A stretch of 24,719 nucleotides of DNA, from contig DBFBLF010000065.1 in NCBI GenBank assembly GCA_048204295.1, forward strand, positions 1-24,719. The letters run 5' to 3'. Source of the DNA: Metaruminococcus_A sp900762715. Lineage in GTDB: Bacteria; Bacillota; Clostridia; Oscillospirales; Ruminococcaceae. Shown one piece after another: positions 1-7,866 of the stretch (its first letter is position 1; each line of letters opens with the position of its first letter). The notes under the pieces are model-generated. The model worked only from the letters and a program-made list of their open reading frames with translations, did not search any database and was not told the origin of the DNA. A program made the translations under genes and the position numbers.

Positions 1-123
1 CTCCAAATTCCGTCACTTCCCACGAAATGCAAACAAATTATAACATTTTTTTATGAAAAAGGCAAAATAAACAAATAAATCGAGAAAAGTTTTAGACATC
101 AAGTGATAAAAAAGCAGTTTCTT

Positions 124-139
124 CTACTTTACAAAGTAG
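124..139. promoter_or_regulatory. Palindromic operator of the XRE regulator gene
   Basis: The 16-base element CTACTTTACAAAGTAG has two perfect 7-base arms around a 2-base centre. It contains the -35 hexamer of the promoter for the downstream helix-turn-helix gene. The placement suggests autorepression by that protein; this is inferred from position and symmetry only. Confidence 0.55.
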
Positions 140-156
140 GTGAAATATAATATAAT
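128..156 (+). promoter_or_regulatory. Promoter of the XRE regulator gene
   Basis: TTTACA (128-133), a 17-base spacer and TATAAT (151-156) match a sigma-A promoter at 11 of 12 positions. A second TATAAT overlaps at 146-151. The -35 lies inside the palindrome at 124-139. The leader to the ATG at 197 is about 35 bases. Confidence 0.7.
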
Positions 157-196
157 TTGTTATACGTTGAGTTTTAAAAGAAAGGGATGGGCGGCG

Positions 197-886
197 ATGA
201 ACTCTGACTTTCCAAGAATTCTGACCCTGCTGCGCAAAGAACGCGGCATCAGCCAAAAAGAGGCGGCGGGTTCGCTGAACGTTTCTCAGGCGCTGCTTTC
301 TCATTATGAGAAAGGGATTCGTGAATGCGGGTTGGATTTCGTCGTACGCACGGCCGATTTTTATGGCGTTTCCTGTGACTATCTGTTGGGGCGTTCGCCA
401 GAGCGTACCGGCACTACCATTTCAATTGATGAAATTCCGGAAGACGATGCGCTGGGGAAAGAAAACAGCTTTAAAGGAAGTATTCTTCCTATTCTGAACA
501 AAAAATTGATTGTCAACTCCCTGCATATTATTTTTGACCTTCTGGGAAAAATCAATAACAAATCTTTGACCGGTGAGGTTTCCTCTTTCCTAATGCTGGC
601 AGTCTACCGGATGTTTCGGGTCGTATACAGCGTTAACCCTAAAAACGAGGAAGCGGTCTTCACCATTCCTAAGGCGGTTGCAAATTCTTATGCCTGCGCC
701 GAAATGGCCGTTAAAGAGGCAAATGCCAGTGCGGTTTCACAAGGCGTTAAAATGAAAGGGCTTACGGCGATTGCCAAACGGGAGGAAAACATTCCGCTTA
801 ACACGGAACGGATTAACCAGGATTACCCACAACTTTCTTCCTCATTGTTCAACTTGATTCAGAACAGCGAAAACTTTTTAAAATAA
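197..886 (+). CDS. XRE-family helix-turn-helix transcriptional regulator
   Basis: The protein has 229 residues. Roughly residues 6-60 form an XRE/Cro-C1 helix-turn-helix domain (RILTLLRKERGISQKEAA, then SQALLSHYEKGIRECGLDFV and a YGVSCDYLLGR end), as in many SinR- or ImmR-like regulators. The remaining C-terminal part is a mostly helical region that I cannot assign to a family. The start at 197 is chosen because AAAGGGA at 181-187 lies just upstream and the HTH begins immediately after it; the frame stays open further upstream, but into the promoter. The gene stands alone, with its own promoter and an overlapping palindrome, so autoregulation is likely. It may or may not control the neighbouring glg operon; nothing visible shows that. 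Confidence 0.85.
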   Translation: MNSDFPRILTLLRKERGISQKEAAGSLNVSQALLSHYEKGIRECGLDFVVRTADFYGVSCDYLLGRSPERTGTTISIDEIPEDDALGKENSFKGSILPILNKKLIVNSLHIIFDLLGKINNKSLTGEVSSFLMLAVYRMFRVVYSVNPKNEEAVFTIPKAVANSYACAEMAVKEANASAVSQGVKMKGLTAIAKREENIPLNTERINQDYPQLSSSLFNLIQNSENFLK

Positions 887-954
887 GTATATCCAAAGCC
901 TGTGAACATTCTGTCAACGCAAATTAAACATCCTTTAAGGCTTTTTATCAATAA

Positions 955-1006
955 GGAGCGGTTCCGCTAATCCAAACAGGATTTGCGGGAGCTCCAATAT
1001 TTTTAT
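955..1006 (+). terminator. Probable intrinsic terminator of the XRE gene
   Basis: A long imperfect hairpin pairs GGAGC (955-959) with GCTCC (991-995), CCGC (964-967) with GCGG (985-988) and AATCC (969-973) with GGATT (979-983). It is followed by AATATTTTTATC. The weak T-run makes it less certain than the hairpin at 1073-1104. Confidence 0.5.
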
Positions 1007-1072
1007 CTGCTATACGTCTATATAATGCCGCCAATTTAGAAAAACTTTTTCTTTTTCTGGATGCGGTAAAAT

Positions 1073-1104
1073 AAAAGCAGGGATTTATATAAATCCCTGC
1101 TTTT
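1073..1104. terminator. Bidirectional terminator between XRE gene and glgA
   Basis: This 32-base perfect palindrome has a GC core (GCAGGGATTT against AAATCCCTGC) flanked by AAAA on the left and TTTT on the right. It can end transcription from either side. It lies 9 bases beyond the glgA stop codon. Confidence 0.8.
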
Positions 1105-1113
1105 CATTTTGTT

Positions 1114-2532
1114 TTACATACCGGCAACTTCTTTATAAAGTTCAACATAAGAGGCCGCCGATTTTTTCCAGGAGTTGTCACAGCTCATAGCGTACTTGAC
1201 AAGGCCCTCCCAATTGGCGGAATCGTAATAAAGATTTTTTGCACGGCGGATGGCATCCAGCATATCGTAAGCATTATAGGTTTTAAAAGTAAAACCATTT
1301 CCACTTAAGGAACCGCAGTCAAAAATACTGTCCCGCAAGCCGCCGGTTTCCCGTACAATAGGAATGGTGCCGTACCGTAGGGAGATCATCTGCGCAAGGC
1401 CGCAGGGTTCGCTTTTTGACGGCATGAGGAACATGTCGCTCGCGGCGTAAATCTTTTTAGCGAGCGCTGGAATAAAGCCGAGCACCAACGCCACCCTGTC
1501 AGGATATTTGCCTTTCATATAGGAGAAGAAATCCTCATACTCCTTTTCACCGGAACCGAGGATAACAACTTTATATCCCTCCGCGATGATATCGTCAAAA
1601 ACAGAACGGACCAGATCCACACCTTTATGCTCAACCAGGCGGGTGACCATTGAAAGAACGGGAGATCCGTCATCCTTGAGGCCGAGCTCGTTCAGCAGCT
1701 CTTCCTTGTTGATCTTTTTGCCCTCCAGCTCAGAAGCAGAAAAGTTTGCAAAAATCTCCTCGTCGCTTTCCGGGTTGAAGCGGGATACGTCGATTCCATT
1801 GAGGATACCGCAGAGTTTGTACTGGTTCATGCTCAGGATGGAATCGAGGCCATGGGAGTACCACGGCGTAAGAATTTCATTTGCATAGGAAGGGCTGACC
1901 GTGGTGACTTTATCGGCAACCTGGATAGCCCCTTTCATAAAGTTGACACAGCCATCACTTTCCACAATGCTGAGCTGGTCCGCCGGGATACCGAGAACCG
2001 GCTCCAGAATATCCAAGCCATATTTACCCTGATACTGGATGTTATGGATGGTAAAGATGTTTTTCATATTCTCAAACCCTTCTGCATTTTGATAGAAGAG
2101 TTTGTAATACACAGAGACCAAAGCGGTCTGCCAGTCGTTGGTGTGGATGATATCAGGCTTATAGTCAATATGCCGGAGCATTTCAAGAATCGCCCTTGAG
2201 AAAAAGGCAAAACGCTCTGCATCGTCGTAATAGCCATACAAGCCGGGGCGCTTGAAATAATACTCGTTGTCCAGCAGGTAGTAAATTACGCCGTTGTAAT
2301 TGTATTCAAATACACCGCAGTACTGCTTCCGCCAGGAAACATCCACATAAAAATTCGTTATGTACTTGAATTTGCTGCGGTGCTCTTCCTTGATGTCCTG
2401 ATAAAGCGGAAGCACCACCCGGCAGGCAACCCTGCGGTTGCGGATTGCCTTTGGAAGCGCGCCTGCCACATCGGCCAACCCTCCGGATGCAATTAACGGA
2501 ATCGCCTCACTCGCTGCATACAAAACTTTCAT
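1114..2532 (-). CDS. glgA: Glycogen synthase (ADP-glucose type), GT5
   Basis: The protein has 472 residues, close to the usual 470-490. It transfers glucose from ADP-glucose to the non-reducing end of alpha-1,4-glucan in the cytoplasm. The N-terminal GT5 domain begins MKVLYAASEAIPLIASGGL and the C-terminal GT-B half carries VTRLVEHKG, SKSEPCGLAQM and the ETGGLRDS loop. The ATG at 2532 is preferred over an upstream in-frame start because GGAAAGG lies in front of it and the family begins here. It is the last gene of the operon, 41 bases after glgD. Oddity: the family's KxGGL motif reads ASGGL, so the lysine equivalent to E. coli Lys15, which contacts ADP-glucose, is alanine. The remaining catalytic motifs look intact, so I expect an active enzyme or a subfamily variant. 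Confidence 0.96.
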   Translation of the reverse strand: MKVLYAASEAIPLIASGGLADVAGALPKAIRNRRVACRVVLPLYQDIKEEHRSKFKYITNFYVDVSWRKQYCGVFEYNYNGVIYYLLDNEYYFKRPGLYGYYDDAERFAFFSRAILEMLRHIDYKPDIIHTNDWQTALVSVYYKLFYQNAEGFENMKNIFTIHNIQYQGKYGLDILEPVLGIPADQLSIVESDGCVNFMKGAIQVADKVTTVSPSYANEILTPWYSHGLDSILSMNQYKLCGILNGIDVSRFNPESDEEIFANFSASELEGKKINKEELLNELGLKDDGSPVLSMVTRLVEHKGVDLVRSVFDDIIAEGYKVVILGSGEKEYEDFFSYMKGKYPDRVALVLGFIPALAKKIYAASDMFLMPSKSEPCGLAQMISLRYGTIPIVRETGGLRDSIFDCGSLSGNGFTFKTYNAYDMLDAIRRAKNLYYDSANWEGLVKYAMSCDNSWKKSAASYVELYKEVAGM

Positions 2533-2573
2533 CAACAACCAACCTTTCCCATAAACGTCCCCGGGCCAACATG

Positions 2574-3698
2574 TCACACCCTCGAATTTTTGGCGAGGTA
2601 CACCGGATAGTCGATGGTTCCTGTGACAACCCGGTAATCATTGAAGACAACGTTTTTGTCCGCAATTACATGGTTCACTTCACATTTTGAACCGATTACC
2701 GTACCCTGCATGATAATGGAGTTCTTAACCTTTGCGCCTGCTTTGACAATAACGCCGCGGAACAGGATACAGTTTTCTACATCCCCCTCAATAATACAGC
2801 CGTCTGCAATCAGGGAATTTTTTGCAATTGCGTCTATTCCATATTTTACAGGAACTTCGTCGCGAATTTTGGTGTAAACAGGGCGGTCGGCAGGAAAAAG
2901 CACCTTGCGCGCCTCCGGATTGAGAAGGTCCATGTTCGCCTGGTAATAGCTCTGCATGGTGTAAATGTCCTCCACGAACCCGTCGTAGCTGTAACCGTAA
3001 ATTTTAAGACTGTCGCTCTTGCCTTGAAGGACGCTCCGGTCAAAATCGAATTGGCCCTTTGCGGTCGACTCCCTGATGAGATCAATCAACAGGTCTTTGG
3101 CGACGACGTAGACGTCCAGGCAGAGACTATTTACCCCTTCGGTTTTCGGGGCAATCATAACGTCGCTGACCCTGCCGGTATGATCAACCTTGAGCAGGGT
3201 GCTTACCCCCGCCTGCTCTTCCGAGACATTAACGCTTTTGTACATCAGGGTTATATCCGCACCTTTTTGAATATGGTATTCCACCAGCGGCGTATAATCC
3301 ATATTGGAGATAATATTGCAGTCCGACATGACAACGTATTTGCAGTTCGAATGGGTCAGAAAAGCAAGAGCTCCGTGAAGCGCCTCCAGTTTGCCCCGGT
3401 AAATACCGTCATGAGCCGTATTGCCGAAAGGCGGAAGGATGTGCAGACCTCCAACTTTCCTGGAAAGATCCCACTCACGGCCGGAACCCAAATGGTCGAT
3501 TAACGACTGGTAGTTATACTTTGTAATGACGCCAACCTGACTGATCCCGGAGCGGACCATGTTGGACAACGGAAAGTCAATCAACCGGTAACGGCCGCCG
3601 AACGGGACCGAACCGAGAGTACGGTTGGCTGTCAGCTCAGTGATGATATTGTCATGGGTATTGGAAAAAATAATACCGCATACTTTTTCATTATACAT
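2574..3698 (-). CDS. glgD: Glucose-1-phosphate adenylyltransferase subunit GlgD
   Basis: The protein has 374 residues: a nucleotidyltransferase fold (about 1-250) followed by a left-handed beta-helix region (about 270-374, with repeated isoleucine/valine steps such as NSLIADGCIIEGDVENCILF). GlgD is the second subunit of Firmicute ADP-glucose pyrophosphorylases and modulates GlgC. Compared with GlgC next door, it lacks the glycine-rich GGQGSR loop (here FSNTHDN). The catalytic Asp in the GDHIYKMDY segment is replaced (CNIISNMDY), so it is probably non-catalytic. The ATG at 3698 follows AAAAGGGGTGA; longer upstream starts are not supported. It begins 16 bases after the glgC stop, and its ribosome site fills that gap, suggesting tight coupling and matched subunit amounts. 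Confidence 0.95.
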   Translation of the reverse strand: MYNEKVCGIIFSNTHDNIITELTANRTLGSVPFGGRYRLIDFPLSNMVRSGISQVGVITKYNYQSLIDHLGSGREWDLSRKVGGLHILPPFGNTAHDGIYRGKLEALHGALAFLTHSNCKYVVMSDCNIISNMDYTPLVEYHIQKGADITLMYKSVNVSEEQAGVSTLLKVDHTGRVSDVMIAPKTEGVNSLCLDVYVVAKDLLIDLIRESTAKGQFDFDRSVLQGKSDSLKIYGYSYDGFVEDIYTMQSYYQANMDLLNPEARKVLFPADRPVYTKIRDEVPVKYGIDAIAKNSLIADGCIIEGDVENCILFRGVIVKAGAKVKNSIIMQGTVIGSKCEVNHVIADKNVVFNDYRVVTGTIDYPVYLAKNSRV

Positions 3699-3714
3699 GT
3701 TTGTCACCCCTTTT

Positions 3715-4917
3715 CTATATATTTCCCGCAACCATCTGTTTCGGCTTGATGACTGTTCCGGCGGACACCGTAACATCAGGCCCTACGACCGCGATTCCCC
3801 ACTGGGATTTATCGTCGATCATTTCCGGACGTTCGCCGATGACTACGTTTTCTTCAACAACAACGTCTTCGCCGATAATAGCGTACTCAACAATCGAATT
3901 CTTCTTGATAACAGCGCCCGGCATGATGATGCTGTCGCGGACCACCGCGCCTTCTTCAATGGTGACGCCTGCGAAAAGAACTGAGAAATCGACCGTACCG
4001 TAAACATTGCAGCCCTCTGTTACCATGCTGTTTTGCACGTTGGCGACAGCCGATATGTAATGGGGCGGCATGACCGGGTTACGGGAATATATTTTCCAGT
4101 TGGGATCATAAAGCTCAAGCGGGACGTTGGGATTTAATAAGTCCATATTGGCTTCCCAGAGGCTGTCTAGAGTGCCGACGTCCTTCCAGTACCCTTCAAA
4201 CGGGTAAGCAACCATTTTTTCATTGGCGCCAAGCATGGCCGGGATAATGTTTTTGCCAAAATCCTTACTGGAGTCAACATTGTTTTCATCATCAATCAAA
4301 TACTGTTTCAGCTTTTTCCAGCTGAAGATGTAGACGCCCATTGAAGCAAGATCGCTCTTCGGTTCCTTTGGCTTCTCTTCAAAATCCACAATGGTTCCAT
4401 TTTCGTCAGCCGTCATGATGCCGAAGCGGGAAGCTTCCTCCATGGGAACCTGAAGTACGGCAATGGTGCAGTCAGCCTTTTTCTCCTTGTGGAAAGAGAG
4501 CATTTTGTCGTAATCCATTTTGTAGATATGGTCGCCAGACAGGATGAGGACGTATTCCGGGTCATACCGGTCTACAAAGGGAATATTCTGGTAAATGGCG
4601 TTTGCAGTGCCCTTATACCACTGGGCGCCCAGCGAGGACTGGTACGGCGGCAAGACGTGAACGCCTCCGTGAATCCGGTCCAAATCCCACGGCTGTCCGT
4701 TCCCAAGGTATTCGTTTAATACAAGCGGCTGGTACTGGGTCAAAACACCTACAGTATCAATTCCTGAATTTACACAGTTGGACAGAGGGAAATCAATAAT
4801 CCTGTACTTACCGCCAAACGGGACGGCCGGCTTTGCCATATGCTGCGTCAGAACATACAGACGGCTCCCCTGCCCACCGGCAAGCAACATTGCCACACAC
4901 TCTTTTTTGCTGAACAC
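3715..4917 (-). CDS. glgC: Glucose-1-phosphate adenylyltransferase, catalytic subunit GlgC
   Basis: The protein has 400 residues and makes ADP-glucose from ATP and glucose-1-phosphate, the committed step of bacterial glycogen synthesis. Visible motifs are AMLLAGGQGSRL near the N-terminus, AKPAVPFGGKYRIIDFPLSN, the GQPWDLDR segment, the catalytic SGDHIYKMDY, and FEEKPKEPKS. A C-terminal beta-helix region follows (VFAGVTIEEGAVVRDSIIM-like repeats). The start is taken as GTG at 4917, because GGGAGTG lies 6 bases upstream and the protein then opens MFSKKECVAM as in relatives. A TTG further upstream at 4932 would destroy that spacing. It sits 34 bases after glgB. A minor difference is tyrosine after SRL, where relatives mostly have glycine. 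Confidence 0.96.
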   Translation of the reverse strand: MFSKKECVAMLLAGGQGSRLYVLTQHMAKPAVPFGGKYRIIDFPLSNCVNSGIDTVGVLTQYQPLVLNEYLGNGQPWDLDRIHGGVHVLPPYQSSLGAQWYKGTANAIYQNIPFVDRYDPEYVLILSGDHIYKMDYDKMLSFHKEKKADCTIAVLQVPMEEASRFGIMTADENGTIVDFEEKPKEPKSDLASMGVYIFSWKKLKQYLIDDENNVDSSKDFGKNIIPAMLGANEKMVAYPFEGYWKDVGTLDSLWEANMDLLNPNVPLELYDPNWKIYSRNPVMPPHYISAVANVQNSMVTEGCNVYGTVDFSVLFAGVTIEEGAVVRDSIIMPGAVIKKNSIVEYAIIGEDVVVEENVVIGERPEMIDDKSQWGIAVVGPDVTVSAGTVIKPKQMVAGNI

Positions 4918-4951
4918 ATATTTCACTCCCAATCAATTTATAAATATCAGG

Positions 4952-6916
4952 CTATTCCGAAGCCTTTTTTGCCCGTTTTCGAGACGCCGGTGAAGCTGCC
5001 TTTTTCAGCTTTTCATCCGGCCTTTTTTCCTTTTTTACCTCAAAGAACATAACCGACATCGGCGCTATGGTAAAGGAGGCCGACTGGTCATATCCATGGT
5101 TTTTGACATCTTCCGAATGAACCGGCTCCGGGTTCCCAGTCCCGGTCCCGCCAAACCGGAGGTCGTTTGTATTGAAGACCTCAGTATAGGTCCCGTAATA
5201 AGGAACCCCAATCATATAGTTCTCACGCTGCACCGGTGAAAAATTACATATGACAATCAATTCCTCCCCTTTTTGATTGATCCGCCGGAATGATATAATG
5301 TTTTGTGTATTGTCATCGTTTGAAATCCACTGGAACCCGTCCCAGGAGTGGTCGTCTTCCCAGAGGGGAGAGGATTTCAGGTAGAATTTATTTAAAGATG
5401 AAACAAAAAGTTTCAACTTCCGGTGCATTTCGTAGCCAAGGAGAATCCAGTCGAGCTCCTTTTCGTAGTTCCACTCGATAAACTGGCCGAACTCCTGGCC
5501 CATAAAAAGGAGCTTGCCGCCCGGATGAGCCATCATGTACCCCAAGAAAGCCCGTACCCCGGCAAATTTCTGTTCATATTCCCCCGGCATCTTGGAAATC
5601 AGCGAGCATTTGCCGTGAACCACCTCATCGTGTGAGATGGGAAGGATAAAATTCTCACTAAACGCATAGAAAAAGGAAAAGGTCAGTTTATCATGACTGC
5701 CAGCGCGGTAGAGCGGGTCCATGCTCATATAGGAAAGCATGTCGTTCATCCAGCCCATATTCCACTTGTAGTTAAAACCCAATCCCCCAACATCAGACGG
5801 TTTTGTAACAAGGGGCCAGGCGGTTGATTCCTCCGCGATCATCAATACATTCGGATGGTCGCTCAAAATTGCGCGGTTGAGCTTCTGGAAAAACTCGACC
5901 GCCTCCAGGTTTTCATGACCGCCATTTTTATTTGGCCGCCATTCATCCCGGTCATAATCAAGGTAGAGCATTGACGCCACAGCGTCAACCCTCAGCCCGT
6001 CGATGTGATACTGCTCCACCCAAAACTTAGCGCTGGAGATTAAAAAACTGATGACCTCGTTCCGGCCGTAGTCAAAAACCCGTGTTCCCCACCCTTTGTG
6101 CTCCTGCTTTAACGGGTCGCTGTACTCGTAGCAGGGGGCGCCGTCAAACTCATACAGCCCGTGCGCGTCCTTGGGAAAATGGGCCGGCACCCAGTCGAGA
6201 ATGACGCCGATACCGGCAACGTGGCAGCGGTCGACAAACGCCATAAAATCATGCGGTGTGCCGTACCGGGCGGTCGGGGCAAAATAACCGGTCACCTGAT
6301 AACCCCAAGAACCCTCATAGGGATATTCCGTAATAGGGAGCAGTTCAATGTGGGTATAACCCATCTCTTTGACATAAGGAATCAGCTCATCAGCCATTTT
6401 GGTATAGCTGAAGGTGTTTCCATCTTCGTAACGGCGCCACGAGCCCAAATGTACTTCATAAATATTAAGCGGCTGATGAAAAATACTTTTTTCACTACTT
6501 TTTTGCTGCCAGGCTTCATCTCTCCAGACGTACCCGCCTATATCGTAAAACTTGGAAGCGGTTCCTGGCGCTTCCTCTGCATGGAAAGCATACGGGTCGG
6601 CCTTCATATAAATTTTTCCATCAGCGCCCTCAATACTGTATTTATATAAATCATACTGCTTGATATGCGGGATAAAGCAAAACCAAATTTCCCCATCCCC
6701 GCTTTTGGACATAGGATTTATTTCACGATCCCAGCCGTTAAAATCACCCACCACGGAGACCGATTTTGCATGCGGCGCCCAAACCCGAAAAGTCGCCCCT
6801 ACGCTCCGGCCGTATTTAGCGGGATGAGAGCCCAAATACCCATAAGCCTCATAATTCGTGCCCTGGTGGAATACAAATTCGGCAAAATCATTCGGCGTTT
6901 TTTTCACTCCTGGCAT
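4952..6916 (-). CDS. glgB: 1,4-alpha-glucan branching enzyme, GH13/CBM48
   Basis: The protein has 654 residues. It cuts alpha-1,4-glucan and rejoins it as alpha-1,6 branches. Order of parts: a short N-terminal segment, CBM48 (about 38-125, VWAPHAKSVSVVGDFNGW), the GH13 barrel (about 150-550) and a C-terminal beta domain. The conserved regions are DWVPAHF, GLRVDAV (nucleophile Asp about 311), MIAEEST (acid/base Glu about 362) and PISHDEVVHG (Asp about 430). The ATG at 6916 follows GGAGGA at a normal distance. It is the first gene of the glg operon and has the operon promoter 34 bases upstream. The last 27 residues are an unusual Lys/Ala-rich tail (KKEKRPDEKLKKAASPASRK and onward) that looks disordered. 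Confidence 0.97.
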   Translation of the reverse strand: MPGVKKTPNDFAEFVFHQGTNYEAYGYLGSHPAKYGRSVGATFRVWAPHAKSVSVVGDFNGWDREINPMSKSGDGEIWFCFIPHIKQYDLYKYSIEGADGKIYMKADPYAFHAEEAPGTASKFYDIGGYVWRDEAWQQKSSEKSIFHQPLNIYEVHLGSWRRYEDGNTFSYTKMADELIPYVKEMGYTHIELLPITEYPYEGSWGYQVTGYFAPTARYGTPHDFMAFVDRCHVAGIGVILDWVPAHFPKDAHGLYEFDGAPCYEYSDPLKQEHKGWGTRVFDYGRNEVISFLISSAKFWVEQYHIDGLRVDAVASMLYLDYDRDEWRPNKNGGHENLEAVEFFQKLNRAILSDHPNVLMIAEESTAWPLVTKPSDVGGLGFNYKWNMGWMNDMLSYMSMDPLYRAGSHDKLTFSFFYAFSENFILPISHDEVVHGKCSLISKMPGEYEQKFAGVRAFLGYMMAHPGGKLLFMGQEFGQFIEWNYEKELDWILLGYEMHRKLKLFVSSLNKFYLKSSPLWEDDHSWDGFQWISNDDNTQNIISFRRINQKGEELIVICNFSPVQRENYMIGVPYYGTYTEVFNTNDLRFGGTGTGNPEPVHSEDVKNHGYDQSASFTIAPMSVMFFEVKKEKRPDEKLKKAASPASRKRAKKASE

Positions 6917-6949
6917 AGCAACGTCCTCCGCATTTTTTTCGTTGACTTA

Positions 6950-6978
6950 ATCATACCAAATTAGGATTCTATTTTCAA
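6950..6978 (-). promoter_or_regulatory. Promoter of the glgBCDA operon
   Basis: On the minus strand, TTGAAA (6978-6973), a 17-base spacer and TATGAT (6955-6950) form a good sigma-A promoter. It lies 34 bases from the glgB start. No operator symmetry is obvious. Confidence 0.8.
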
Positions 6979-7112
6979 TAGAAATTTGTAAGTATTTTGA
7001 TTTTTTGGAAAATTTATTAACTAAATTTATGTATTTTAACCAATAATTGACATTGTTTTTGTATACCAAAAATAGAGCAGAAATTTTAAGACCGCAAAAA
7101 CAGTACATTTTA
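6979..7112. other. AT-rich intergenic stretch between divergent transcripts
   Basis: This part of the 405-base gap between glgB and the glycosylase gene is strongly A/T-rich with many short A and T runs. It holds no ORF with a ribosome site. A rightward TTGACA is present at about 7047, but it has no good -10 at the right distance. I see nothing else I can name. Confidence 0.5.
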
Positions 7113-7142
7113 TTTTCATTTTTTGCGAATTAATGCTATAAT
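7113..7142 (+). promoter_or_regulatory. Promoter for the structured leader and glycosylase gene
   Basis: A perfect TATAAT (7137-7142) has TTTTCA 18 bases upstream (7113-7118), a weak -35. Transcription would begin near 7149, giving a leader of about 170 bases before the ATG at 7322. Confidence 0.5.
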
Positions 7143-7154
7143 AACCTCACGGCG

Positions 7155-7273
7155 CAAACGGAAGCAGAGCTTTTCGTTTGTTAAGGAGGATCAGATGTAA
7201 TCCGCGGGGTTCCGGCTTCCGGTTCAGAACAGCGCCGATACTGCGTTTATCCTACCCGGACACAGGAAAACGC
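7155..7273 (+). promoter_or_regulatory. Structured 5' leader with a start-stop codon pair
   Basis: Two good hairpins flank an isolated translation start. The first pairs CAAACG (from 7155) with CGTTTG (ending about 7180) and continues inward. The second pairs GCGTTT (7243-7248) with AAACGC (7268-7273) and TCCT (7250-7253) with AGGA (7264-7267). Between them, AAGGAGGA (7183-7190) stands at ideal distance from ATG TAA (7195-7200), an ORF of a single codon. I do not recognise a known riboswitch, 6S, SRP or tmRNA signature. It may be a regulatory leader or the remains of a lost small gene. Confidence 0.35.
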
Positions 7274-7321
7274 TATGCTTTTGACTTTATTAACCCTGCA
7301 GCCATATTCTGGAGGTAGAAC

Positions 7322-7819
7322 ATGTCTTTAGTTTACCACCAAATTGCGCCTGTTTTTGACCGGCATTCCAGGGTTTTGATTCTGGGCAGCATCCCCTCTC
7401 CGAAATCCCGTGAATTCGGTTTTTACTATGGCCATCCTCAAAACCGTTTCTGGCCGCTTCTCTCTTTCCTTTTAAAGGAAGCTCTGCCACACACCAACGA
7501 TGAGAAAAAGGGCTTGCTCCTGCGAAACCATATTGCGTTGTGGGACGTGCTCGCCTCGTGTGACATCAAAGGCGCGGATGACAACAGCATTGGGGAGCCG
7601 GTTCCAAACGATATTGCCTGGCTGCTCAAACAGTGCCCAGTCACCGGAATTTTTACAACCGGCAAAAAGGCGACCGAGCTGTACCAAAAGCTCTGTTATC
7701 CCCATACCGGCGTGGAATCTATTTATCTTCCTTCAACAAGCCCCGCCAACCGGGGGCGTTATCCAATGGAACGGCTGGCCAGTGACTGGAAGATCCTTTT
7801 AAAATATCTGAACCGTTGA
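7322..7819 (+). CDS. Hypoxanthine-DNA (deoxyinosine) glycosylase, UDG superfamily
   Basis: The protein has 165 residues, the usual size for the family. It should remove hypoxanthine (deaminated adenine) from DNA to begin base-excision repair. Motif 1 is VLILGSIPSPKSREFGFYYG followed by HPQNRFWPL (Asn41 lies in the region of the family's key asparagine). The middle motif is IALWDVLASCDIKGADDNSI and the last motif is LPSTSPANR. These match the single-domain family 6 UDG enzymes rather than family 1 Ung or the MUG/TDG type. The ATG at 7322 follows TGGAGGT at correct spacing. It has a long structured leader, and a DinB-like gene follows 47 bases downstream, probably in the same transcript. Confidence 0.85.
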   Translation: MSLVYHQIAPVFDRHSRVLILGSIPSPKSREFGFYYGHPQNRFWPLLSFLLKEALPHTNDEKKGLLLRNHIALWDVLASCDIKGADDNSIGEPVPNDIAWLLKQCPVTGIFTTGKKATELYQKLCYPHTGVESIYLPSTSPANRGRYPMERLASDWKILLKYLNR

Positions 7820-7866
7820 AACAAAATTGAGCGTAAAAATCACCTATTATATAAGGAGGGCTTTTC

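Noticed and set aside
1..123. Partial gene at the left edge
   Set aside because: The stretch is AT-rich with no convincing reading frame or ribosome site on either strand. The 70-codon minus frame (92-304) runs through the promoter and the HTH coding region.
3024..3503. 159-codon ORF antisense to glgD
   Set aside because: Mirror of a conserved coding frame with no start signal.
6161..6649. 162-codon ORF antisense to glgB
   Set aside because: Lies entirely opposite conserved GH13 sequence and has no ribosome site.
7143..7321. Signal-recognition-particle or 6S RNA gene in the leader (GGAAGCAGAG resembles part of an SRP loop)
   Set aside because: Only a short match, without the rest of the SRP S-domain. 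No terminator or long rod-like fold typical of 6S RNA was seen.
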